In this document: one piece after another, positions 1-5,277 of the stretch
Numbering within the stretch: the stretch's first letter is position 1
Layout of the letters: each line of letters opens with the position of its first letter
NCBI GenBank assembly: GCA_030635465.1
Contig: DAOVYU010000119.1
Location: 1 to 5,277 of the forward strand
DNA: 5,277 bases
Source: Bacteroidales bacterium
GTDB taxonomy: Bacteria > Bacteroidota > Bacteroidia > Bacteroidales > JAADJA01
Reading direction: 5' to 3'
Made by a program: the position numbers and the translations under genes
Notes under the pieces: generated by a model
The model's input: the letters and a program-made list of their open reading frames with translations, nothing else
Databases searched by the model: none
What the model was told of the DNA's origin: nothing

Positions 1-67
1 CCTTTAGGGCGAATCAACAAATAAATTCCGTCAGGATACCCCGCTGCTCTGCGGTGGTGAGTTTCAT
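1..67. repeat. Palindromic intergenic repeat, left copy (truncated by window edge)
   Basis: This stretch is more GC-rich than its surroundings and codes for nothing convincing. Positions 38-44 (ACCCCGC) pair with 51-58 (GCGG-T-GGT, one bulged T) around the loop TGCTCT, giving a 7-bp hairpin. Positions 27-36 (TCC-GTCA-GGA) can form a smaller one just before it. Positions 1-23 match 5255-5277 at the other end of the window in the same orientation at 19 of 23 bases, so both belong to one repeat family. An imperfect hairpin with a CCCCGCTGC / GCGG core in intergenic DNA resembles the REP-like palindromes that are mobilised by RAYT (IS200-like tyrosine) transposases and are common in Bacteroidota. 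That assignment is inference, because no transposase gene is in the window. The element may begin before position 1. Confidence 0.6.
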
Positions 68-157
68 TTTTCTAGTTTAAAAATTGAGTAAAAAATGAGT
101 AATTGCCAGGCTCTATTTGGTTTGCCGCATTCATGAAACAGAAATTAGTTTTATTTC

Positions 158-177
158 TTAAAACAAGGTTGTTTTAA
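158..177 (-). terminator. Possible AT-rich terminator of pcm
   Basis: A perfect 9-bp inverted repeat, TTAAAACAA (158-166) and TTGTTTTAA (169-177), is separated by only two bases and overlaps the pcm stop codon at 174-176. Read in the pcm direction, the 3' arm is T-rich, as in many weak intrinsic terminators. There is no separate T-run after it and the stem has few GC pairs, so the call is tentative. Confidence 0.35.
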
Positions 178-821
178 TCATTGGCCTTATCAGTCAGAAG
201 TGGAACAAATCGAAATGATCCATGTTTTTCTTCTTTAATATTATTGTCATCCAATTTGGTGATTCGTTTCATTTCCTGCAGATCGGTACCAACTGGAATT
301 ACAAGATGCCCACCAGGTTTCAGTTGTTCTATCAATTCGCTCGGTACATAGGGAGCTCCAGCAGTAACAATAATTTTATCGAAAGGGGCAAAAGCGGGTA
401 ATCCTTTGTATCCGTCACCATAGCTTATCGCTTTGGGTTTGTAACCCATCGATGCCAAAAAGGATTTTGTTTTTATATACAGACTTTTCTGTCGTTCGAT
501 GGTATATAGACGGGCACCTAATTCCATTAAGATACAAGCCTGGTATCCTGATCCCGTGCCTACTTCCAGTACCTTATCCCCTTTTTTTATTTCGAGTAAT
601 TCAGTTTGAAAAGCGACTGTATAAGGTTGTGAAATAGTTTGTCCTGAACCAATGGGGAAAGGTTTGTCCTCATATGCAAACTCCAGGAAAGATGAATCCA
701 TAAAGAGGTGACGTGGTACCTTGTTAATAGCCTCTAGTACAGCACTATCAATAATTCCCTTTTTTTTGATCTGTTCTGCCAATTGTTGTCTTAATCCCTT
801 ATGTCTGTAAGTATCCTTCAT
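174..821 (-). CDS. pcm: Protein-L-isoaspartate O-methyltransferase
   Basis: This 215-residue cytosolic enzyme uses S-adenosylmethionine to methylate the carboxyl group of L-isoaspartyl residues that form as proteins age, allowing their return to normal aspartate. The family signature is clear: GSGQTISQPYTVA at residues 58-70, the SAM-binding loop VLEVGTGSGYQ at 84-94, an acidic residue closing the second strand (E109 in TIER), GDGYKGLPAFAPFDKIIVTAGAP at 135-157 (read in parts: GDGYKG, then DKIIVTAGAP), PGGHLVIPVG near 169-178, and the C-terminal FVPL at 205-208. The length is normal for bacterial Pcm. The start ATG at 819-821 is fixed from above by an in-frame TGA directly upstream (822-824). 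No Shine-Dalgarno sequence is visible. The gene is monocistronic here and diverges from the oxidoreductase gene. The reading frame is intact. Confidence 0.96.
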   Translation of the reverse strand: MKDTYRHKGLRQQLAEQIKKKGIIDSAVLEAINKVPRHLFMDSSFLEFAYEDKPFPIGSGQTISQPYTVAFQTELLEIKKGDKVLEVGTGSGYQACILMELGARLYTIERQKSLYIKTKSFLASMGYKPKAISYGDGYKGLPAFAPFDKIIVTAGAPYVPSELIEQLKPGGHLVIPVGTDLQEMKRITKLDDNNIKEEKHGSFRFVPLLTDKAND

Positions 822-840
822 TCAATCATTTCTTAAATTG

Positions 841-850
841 CAAAAATGTA
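841..850 (-). promoter_or_regulatory. Possible -7 element for pcm
   Basis: On the minus strand this reads TACATTTTTG, a looser version of the Bacteroidota -7 consensus TAnnTTTG with two extra bases before the TTTG. It ends 19 bases before the pcm start codon, similar to the spacing ahead of the oxidoreductase and lipoprotein genes. No good -33 TTTG was found, so confidence is low. Confidence 0.3.
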
Positions 851-949
851 TAATATCGATGGTTTATTCTAAAAGAATTACAATTAGTAATTAACTAAAA
901 GTAGTTTATAAGTGATGTGATTTTTTCGTGGAGTTACAAAAACCACCAG

Positions 950-957
950 TATATTTG
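950..957 (+). promoter_or_regulatory. -7 promoter element of the oxidoreductase gene
   Basis: TATATTTG matches the Bacteroidota sigma-ABfr -7 consensus TAnnTTTG exactly and lies 22 bases before the ATG at 980. The T-rich stretch TTTTTTCG at 921-928 is at about the right distance for a degenerate -33 element. A near copy of the same block (ATATTTTGCCA, 965-975) follows directly. This site falls inside the open frame that could start at GTG 917, and so helps decide that translation begins at 980. Confidence 0.6.
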
Positions 958-979
958 CCAAAAAATATTTTGCCACATT

Positions 980-1978
980 ATGAAAAATAGAAAGTTGAAA
1001 ATAGGCGTTTTAGGAGCTGGGCATCTTGGAAAAATACATATTAAATGTATTCTGGAATCTAATGCATTTGAATTAATTGGATTTTATGACCCTGATCCTG
1101 AAATATCAAAGAAGGTTGAAAAAGAGTATAATATATCACGCTATCCGGATATATCCAGTCTTATTCAAAAGGTTGATATCATTGATATTGTAACACCTAC
1201 TATTTCACATTTTGAGTGTGCCAATGCAGCCATAAAAGAATTTAAACATGTGTTTATTGAAAAGCCTGTTGTAAATACCCCTGATGAGGCTAAACAATTA
1301 ATAGCCCTTGCCAATGAGGCTGAAATAAAAATACAGGTTGGTCATGTTGAAAGATTCAATCCGGCATTTACTGCTGCTAAACCATTCTTGAATCATCCTA
1401 TGTTTATTGAAACACATCGCCTGGCTCAGTTTAATCCAAGAGGAACTGATGTGCCTGTAATCCTTGATTTGATGATCCATGACATTGATATTGTATTGAG
1501 TGTTGTTAAGTCGAATATTAAAAAAATTAATGCAAGTGGAGTACCTGTTGTAAGTGATACTCCTGATATTGCTAACGCTCGTTTGGAATTTGATAATGGA
1601 TGTGTAGCTAATTTAACGGCTAGCCGTATTTCCTTGAAGAATATGCGAAAATCAAGGTTTTTTCAACAAGATGCATACATTTCTGTTGACTTTCTTGACA
1701 AAACATCTGAAATACTTCGAATGGAAGATGTTAAAGATCCCAAAAATGCTGATCCACTGGCTATGCTGATTGATCTTGGGAAAGGGAAAGGAACCAAGCA
1801 GATTATTTTTGAAAAACCAACCATTGAACCAGTTAATGCAATAAAGACTGAATTAGAAAGTTTTGCAAAGGCCATCAATGGTGATTACACACCTCTTGTT
1901 TCCATTGAGGATGGATATTCAGCACTGGATGTTGCATATAAAATTATGGATAAAATGGATTATGTTCTCCGTAATTAA
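980..1978 (+). CDS. Gfo/Idh/MocA-family NAD(P)-dependent oxidoreductase
   Basis: This 332-residue cytosolic dehydrogenase probably acts on a sugar or nucleotide sugar. The N-terminal Rossmann domain (about 5-120) has the dinucleotide loop GAGHLG (12-17, first G of GxGxxG at G12) and the family's EKP motif at 94-96, whose lysine is catalytic in studied relatives. The C-terminal alpha/beta domain follows, with GHVERFNP at 121-128 and the DLMIHDID segment at 163-170, whose His167 and Asp168-Asp170 fit the conserved HD active-site region. The segment ETHRLAQFNPRGTDV (144-158) followed by DLMIHDID resembles members found in lipid A gene clusters, such as GnnA-type UDP-GlcNAc 3-dehydrogenases; I infer a possible UDP-amino-sugar substrate, but no partner aminotransferase is present here. 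A longer start at GTG 917 would add 21 residues before the fold and would swallow the promoter, so ATG 980 is preferred. Confidence 0.9.
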   Translation: MKNRKLKIGVLGAGHLGKIHIKCILESNAFELIGFYDPDPEISKKVEKEYNISRYPDISSLIQKVDIIDIVTPTISHFECANAAIKEFKHVFIEKPVVNTPDEAKQLIALANEAEIKIQVGHVERFNPAFTAAKPFLNHPMFIETHRLAQFNPRGTDVPVILDLMIHDIDIVLSVVKSNIKKINASGVPVVSDTPDIANARLEFDNGCVANLTASRISLKNMRKSRFFQQDAYISVDFLDKTSEILRMEDVKDPKNADPLAMLIDLGKGKGTKQIIFEKPTIEPVNAIKTELESFAKAINGDYTPLVSIEDGYSALDVAYKIMDKMDYVLRN

Positions 1979-1989
1979 ATTACAGGGAT

Positions 1990-2012
1990 AAAGAAATTTC
2001 CATAATTTCTTT
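1990..2012 (+). terminator. Weak hairpin after the oxidoreductase gene
   Basis: AAAGAAATT (1990-1998) and AATTTCTTT (2004-2012) form a 9-bp stem around a 5-base loop, 12 bases after the stop codon. The stem has only one GC pair and is not followed by a T-run, so it may be a weak terminator or 3'-end stabiliser, or chance. Confidence 0.3.
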
Positions 2013-2043
2013 CCGCAATTTTCATTATTTAGGATCGTTTATA

Positions 2044-2051
2044 TAATTTCG
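2044..2051 (+). promoter_or_regulatory. Probable -7 element of the lipoprotein/phosphotransferase unit
   Basis: TAATTTCG differs from the Bacteroidota -7 consensus TAnnTTTG at one base and is followed by CC, as is the TATATTTGCC site ahead of the oxidoreductase. It ends 19 bases before the GTG start at 2071. No clear -33 TTTG is seen; TTTTC near 2019-2023 is the only candidate. Confidence 0.45.
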
Positions 2052-2070
2052 CCACCTAAATTAATACAGA

Positions 2071-2991
2071 GTGGATTACGTAAAGTGGTTTTTAGGTTTC
2101 TTTTTGGGATTGGTTTTGCTTTTTTCAATATTTACATCCTGTGAAAAGTTTGAAGGTAACCAAACGATACCGGCATATATTCAGCTTGATAATTTTCAAT
2201 TAGTTGCTAATCCCGCTATTGAGTTAGGTTCTCTAACCTCTAACTTTACAGATGTGTGGGTATATGCAGATGATCAATTAATAGGAGCTTTTGAATTACC
2301 TAGCTATCATATTCCTATTTTACTTGAAGGTAGTCATAAGCTAAGTTTGTACCCTGGTATTGAGTACAATGGAGTTTCAGGAACAAGAGGACCTTATTTG
2401 TTTATTGAGCCAGCAGAATATCCTGAATTCAATTTAATTGTTGATTCAATAATTAGTATATCTCCACCCCAGGTGAAATACTATTCTTCAACAGTATTAA
2501 CCTGGGATGAGGATTTTGAAACCAGTTCAATTGATCTGGAACCCACTCCAGATAGTGATACTACTTTGCAGTTCTTTCACCATGATCCCATTCATCCATT
2601 GTACGGAAATGCATCCGGGGCAGGATATCTGACAGGTAATTATACTATTTTGGAAGTAATAAGTGAAGATCCGGATAGACCAGAGGGCTTTGAGTTGCCA
2701 TCCAACTCAACCCCTGTATTTGTTGAAATAGATTACAATACAAATAATTCATTTATTGTTGGGTTATTCATTATTGAGGTAGGAATTCAGATTACCCAGC
2801 ATCCTGTTGTTGTGATCAATCCTTCTGGTGGTGAATGGAAGAAAATATATGTAAATCTTACACCTACTGTAAATGAAAATTACAATGCTGATTATTTTAA
2901 AGTATTTATCAGAATGGATAAGTCAAGTGATGTGGAGAATGCAACACTTTTACTTGATAATATTAAATTAATTTACAAAGATGTTTATTGA
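2071..2991 (+). CDS. Predicted envelope lipoprotein of unknown function
   Basis: The 306-residue product begins with a hydrophobic signal (residues 5-20) ending in a lipobox-like FTSC, so Cys24 is the likely lipidation site and the mature protein starts CEKFEGN. No other membrane segment is visible. An N-terminal part (about 33-115, IPAYIQLDNFQLV to GPYLFIEPAEY) contains DVWVYADDQLIGAFELP and LLEGSHKLSLYPGIEYNG, a pattern recalling PEGA-like beta domains and seen in lipoproteins of other Bacteroidota, none with a known role that I can name. The rest (about 146-306) opens with EDFETSS and ends with LLLDNIKLIY, as jelly-roll or galactose-binding-like modules often do; this is a guess from pattern. 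The start is GTG: an in-frame TAA at 2062-2064 excludes a longer one, and later starts would lose the signal peptide. Its TGA overlaps the next gene's ATG. Confidence 0.85.
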   Translation: MDYVKWFLGFFLGLVLLFSIFTSCEKFEGNQTIPAYIQLDNFQLVANPAIELGSLTSNFTDVWVYADDQLIGAFELPSYHIPILLEGSHKLSLYPGIEYNGVSGTRGPYLFIEPAEYPEFNLIVDSIISISPPQVKYYSSTVLTWDEDFETSSIDLEPTPDSDTTLQFFHHDPIHPLYGNASGAGYLTGNYTILEVISEDPDRPEGFELPSNSTPVFVEIDYNTNNSFIVGLFIIEVGIQITQHPVVVINPSGGEWKKIYVNLTPTVNENYNADYFKVFIRMDKSSDVENATLLLDNIKLIYKDVY

Positions 2992-4409
2992 TGAATAAAC
3001 CATTACAAGTTGCAAAATATATTTTAGCTGATCTTTTTTCTGCATCTCTTGCATGGATGCTCTTTTTTATGTACAGGAAATTTTCGATGAATCCGGATCT
3101 GTTTTCTAATCTGAGTGAGATTTTTTCTGATCGCAAATTTTATTTGGGTATTGTGGTTATTCCACTTTTTTGGTTGACATTGTATATCATAACAGGAACT
3201 TATCGGAAGATCTATCGCAAGTCCAGACTCAAGGAACTCGGACAAACCTTATCAATTACATTTTTTGGAGTTATTTTTATCTTTTTCTCTGTGTTATTAG
3301 ATGATGTTATTGTCTCCTACAAGAGCTATTATCAGTCGTTTGCGATATTATTTTTACTTCATTTTACTATTACTTATTTCTTCAGATTACTTATTACTAC
3401 AACCACGATCAGACGAATTCATCGACGGATTATCGGGTTTAACAGTATTATAGTTGGAAGTAATGAGAATGCCGTGAAGATTTTTAATGATATTGAAAAT
3501 GAAGAATTATCAAGTGGGAATAAATTCATTGGATTTGTGAATGCCGTCGACTATGATACTTATCTGCTGACTGAATATATACCACATCTTGGTCAAATAG
3601 AGCAAATGAAACAATTGATAATTGATCATAAAATTGAAGAGGTTATTATTGCTGTTGAAAGGTCGGAACAAGAGAAAGTAGAAAATATCATTACTGAATT
3701 AGAAGACACTGATGTGGTGATTAAGATTACACCAAATCTACAGGATTTCTTAACTGGGGCAGTTAAAACAGAAGGAATATGGCATGCTCCACTTGTAAAG
3801 ATATCACCCGATTTAATGCCTGCCTGGCAAATGAGTTTGAAAAGAGTAATGGATATTTTTATTTCGCTGATTGGAATACTTATTTTATTGCCGGTTTATA
3901 TTTTTACTGCAATTGGGGTAAAACTATCTTCGAAAGGACCAATCATTTATAAGCAGGAACGTGTTGGTTTACATGGAAAACCTTTTTTAATGTTTAAATT
4001 CCGGTCGATGTATGGCAATGCTGAAGGTGATGGCAAACCAAAACTATCATCGGATAATGACAGCAGGATAACACCATTCGGTAAATTTCTTAGAAAAGTA
4101 AGGCTGGATGAAATCCCTCAATTCTTTTCAGTATTGAAAGGAGATATGTCACTTGTTGGTCCCCGACCTGAGCGAAAGTATTTCATTGATCTGATCATAA
4201 TGCGGGCACCTCATTATAGGTTATTACACAAAGTTAAACCTGGAATTACTTCGTGGGGGCAGGTGAAATTTGGTTATGCTTCAAATGTAGATGAAATGAT
4301 CGAACGATTGAAGTATGATATTCTCTATATTGAAAATATGTCGCTTTCTATGGACCTAAAAATCCTAATATATACCATTTTGATTGTAATTCAGGGGCGT
4401 GGGAAATAA
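2991..4409 (+). CDS. Polyprenyl-phosphate sugar phosphotransferase (WbaP/WcaJ type)
   Basis: This 472-residue inner-membrane enzyme transfers a hexose- or amino-sugar-1-phosphate from a nucleotide sugar to undecaprenyl phosphate, the first step of exopolysaccharide, O-antigen or glycoprotein glycan assembly. The N-terminus has four likely membrane helices (about 7-28, 51-69, 86-108, 113-136). A Rossmann-like domain (about 150-260) follows, with a degenerate VGSNENA nucleotide loop (155-161). The catalytic sugar-transferase domain (about 283-472) starts with a re-entrant helix bearing the DX12P motif (D288, P301), then KFRSM (336-340), the Asp-Glu catalytic pair in RLDEIPQ (D373, E374), SLVGPRPE (387-394), PGITSWGQV (417-425), and a final KYDILYIEN block. 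Length and order fit the family. The sugar cannot be told from sequence. ATG 2991 overlaps the lipoprotein stop codon (TGATG), implying translational coupling; a TTG three bases earlier is less likely. Confidence 0.95.
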   Translation: MNKPLQVAKYILADLFSASLAWMLFFMYRKFSMNPDLFSNLSEIFSDRKFYLGIVVIPLFWLTLYIITGTYRKIYRKSRLKELGQTLSITFFGVIFIFFSVLLDDVIVSYKSYYQSFAILFLLHFTITYFFRLLITTTTIRRIHRRIIGFNSIIVGSNENAVKIFNDIENEELSSGNKFIGFVNAVDYDTYLLTEYIPHLGQIEQMKQLIIDHKIEEVIIAVERSEQEKVENIITELEDTDVVIKITPNLQDFLTGAVKTEGIWHAPLVKISPDLMPAWQMSLKRVMDIFISLIGILILLPVYIFTAIGVKLSSKGPIIYKQERVGLHGKPFLMFKFRSMYGNAEGDGKPKLSSDNDSRITPFGKFLRKVRLDEIPQFFSVLKGDMSLVGPRPERKYFIDLIIMRAPHYRLLHKVKPGITSWGQVKFGYASNVDEMIERLKYDILYIENMSLSMDLKILIYTILIVIQGRGK

Positions 4410-4465
4410 TATTCAGATAATTTTCGTTTCGCTAGCTTAACCCTATTTTTTAGTGGATATTATTA

Positions 4466-4473
4466 TAATTTTG
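4466..4473 (+). promoter_or_regulatory. -7 promoter element very close to the 4479 start codon
   Basis: TAATTTTG is an exact match to the Bacteroidota consensus TAnnTTTG and lies only 5 bases before the ATG at 4479. If used, transcription would begin at or next to the start codon and give a leaderless or nearly leaderless message. No clear -33 element is present (the T-run at 4446-4451 is too close), so it may be a chance match in AT-rich DNA. Confidence 0.4.
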
Positions 4474-4478
4474 AAAAA

Positions 4479-5135
4479 ATGATAAGGTATTATATTACAG
4501 TTGTATTATTACTGTTTGGTTTACTTTCGTTTGGCAAATCAAAAAAACCAAAAAAAGCTGAAGGATATATTATAACTTATAATCAGGATACAATTTATGG
4601 TTCTTTTAAACTAAAGATTGATAAAGATAAAAAACTGATTTATGCTAAAACACAAGAAAAGGTCAGCTTCTTTAACCAGGACGGAAAAAGAACCCTTTAT
4701 AAACCCGGAGAGATAGAATCATTTTATTTTTTTTATGACTTTGAAACTTTAACTTTTAAAACGGTTCCATATTTTACAAATGGGCAATTATTTATGAAGG
4801 TGATTAGTGAAAAAGGGAATCTGCATTTATACAAATTCTATCCAGATAGTGACAAAAGACTATCTAGTGTTTATGAACTGGCAGAATATATATATTCTTC
4901 GGGATCTTTTGATGAAAAATTCTTTTTCTATATCATTAAACCTGACGGGGAAATACTCCTTATGGGCAAACATACACCCAAACGTAGAATATATTCCTTT
5001 TTTAATGACTATCCTGAACTGGCGGAAAAAATAGATACAAGGCAATATAAATATACTGATGTTTATAAAATGGTTAGAGAATATAATGCCTGGAAAGAAG
5101 AAATGGAAAATGCCAGCAGTTCGGATAATGATTAA
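4479..5135 (+). CDS. Small exported protein of unknown function
   Basis: The 218-residue product has a signal peptide (hydrophobic residues 4-18, ending LLSFGKS, with no lipobox cysteine), so it is probably periplasmic or secreted. The mature part is rich in Lys, Tyr and Phe. It starts with GYIITYNQDTIYGSF (29-43), an opening I recognise from uncharacterised Bacteroidota proteins, continues with YKPGEIESFYFF (74-85) and a beta-rich middle (GQLFMKVISEKGNLHLYKFY, 102-121), and ends in a helical part, NDYPELAEKI (176-185) and VYKMVREYN (195-203). I know no function for this family. The start is the only one that keeps the signal peptide. It follows the phosphotransferase gene after a 69-base gap without a clear terminator, so read-through from that gene is possible alongside its own candidate promoter. 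Confidence 0.8.
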   Translation: MIRYYITVVLLLFGLLSFGKSKKPKKAEGYIITYNQDTIYGSFKLKIDKDKKLIYAKTQEKVSFFNQDGKRTLYKPGEIESFYFFYDFETLTFKTVPYFTNGQLFMKVISEKGNLHLYKFYPDSDKRLSSVYELAEYIYSSGSFDEKFFFYIIKPDGEILLMGKHTPKRRIYSFFNDYPELAEKIDTRQYKYTDVYKMVREYNAWKEEMENASSSDND

Positions 5136-5171
5136 ATCAATGAGACTCAAATTTCAAAAACATAGTGAATT

Positions 5172-5201
5172 GTCCGAAGGACTCCTAAGGAGAAATTTTT
5201 T
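5172..5201 (+). terminator. Double small hairpin followed by a T-run
   Basis: GTCC-GAA-GGAC (5172-5182) and CTCC-TAA-GGAG (5182-5192) are two adjacent 4-bp stem, triloop hairpins sharing one base, followed by AAA and six T (5196-5201). Placed 36 bases after the stop codon of the small exported protein gene, this could end its transcription. It may equally be just the first part of the repeat that fills the rest of the window. Confidence 0.45.
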
Positions 5202-5277
5202 AGTCGAATTGATCCCGAGCTTTTGTGGAGGGATCACATGGGTTTTATTCCCCGCCCTAAGGGCAAATCAATAAATA
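5172..5277. repeat. Palindromic intergenic repeat, right copy (truncated by window edge)
   Basis: The last 106 bases are a run of inverted repeats: GTCC-GAA-GGAC (5172-5182), CTCC-TAA-GGAG (5182-5192), GATCCC (5211-5216) with GGGATC (5230-5235) around a 13-base loop, and GCCC-TAA-GGGC (5254-5264). The tail 5255-5277 matches positions 1-23 at 19 of 23 bases in the same orientation. In the left copy that tail leads into a CCCCGCTGC hairpin, so the same would be expected just past position 5277. This copy shows the left part of the element and the first copy shows the right part. No coding capacity is credible here. Identity as a RAYT/REP-like element is inference. Confidence 0.55.

Noticed and set aside
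14..67. 17-codon minus-strand frame (MKLTTAEQRGILTEFIC) in the left repeat
   Set aside because: It is simply the translation of the palindromic repeat and has no promoter or start signals.
85..102. Two TGAGTAA direct repeats 11 bases apart
   Set aside because: Seven-base repeats in AT-rich DNA with no third copy; not enough for a regulatory array or CRISPR.
133..177. 13-codon plus-strand frame starting MKQKLVLFLK
   Set aside because: Very short, overlaps the end of pcm and the inverted repeat there; the sequence ahead of it does not match TAnnTTTG.
917..979. Upstream extension of the oxidoreductase frame to a GTG at 917
   Set aside because: The added 21 residues precede a Rossmann fold that already begins properly after ATG 980, and they cover a perfect -7 promoter element.
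2988..2990. TTG as start of the phosphotransferase gene
   Set aside because: An ATG follows immediately at 2991 and overlaps the upstream stop codon in the usual TGATG arrangement.
4860..5150. 96-codon minus-strand open frame opposite the exported-protein gene, and similar antisense frames at 1298-1480, 1663-1878 and 3024-3245
   Set aside because: All lie opposite well-supported genes and show no protein family signal.
5059..5274. 71-codon plus-strand open frame running from the end of the exported-protein gene through the repeat
   Set aside because: Its first part is out of frame within a convincing gene and the rest is translated hairpin repeat; no family features.

Overview
The window looks like chromosomal DNA from a Bacteroidota species, probably of the order Bacteroidales/Marinilabiliales or near it. 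It is AT-rich, has no clear Shine-Dalgarno sequences, and carries TAnnTTTG-type -7 promoter elements ahead of its transcription units. Its proteins belong to lineages common in that phylum: a sugar phosphotransferase with the C-terminal ISPDLMPAWQ / GPRPERKYF style, a surface-type lipoprotein, and a short secreted protein with a GYIITYNQDTIYG start. The phylum call is an inference from these traits; the exact species cannot be read from the sequence.

Layout: 1-67 is a palindromic intergenic repeat cut by the window edge. 174-821 (minus) is pcm, protein-L-isoaspartate O-methyltransferase, for repair of damaged proteins. 822-979 is a divergent promoter region. 980-1978 (plus) is a Gfo/Idh/MocA-family NAD(P)-dependent sugar oxidoreductase. 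2071-2991 (plus) is a predicted lipoprotein of unknown function, and it overlaps by one base (TGATG) with 2991-4409 (plus), a polyprenyl-phosphate sugar phosphotransferase that starts assembly of a lipid-linked glycan. 4479-5135 (plus) is a small exported protein of unknown function. 5136-5277 is a second copy of the repeat family, again cut by the window edge.

How the genes may work together: the phosphotransferase loads a sugar-phosphate onto undecaprenyl phosphate at the inner membrane. The oxidoreductase could make or modify a nucleotide sugar, and the lipoprotein, whose C-terminal half looks like a jelly-roll fold, could act on or bind the product in the envelope. Only the lipoprotein/phosphotransferase link has direct support, from the overlapping stop and start codons. 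There is no glycosyltransferase, flippase, polymerase or transport gene here, so this is not a complete polysaccharide locus. pcm is on the other strand and is probably unrelated.

I see no CRISPR array, tRNA, rRNA, transposase gene, phage gene or defence system. The most unusual material is the repeat DNA at the two ends, which contains several small hairpins with the same layout but compensating stem changes, and the coupled gene pair of an uncharacterised lipoprotein and a glycan-initiating enzyme.
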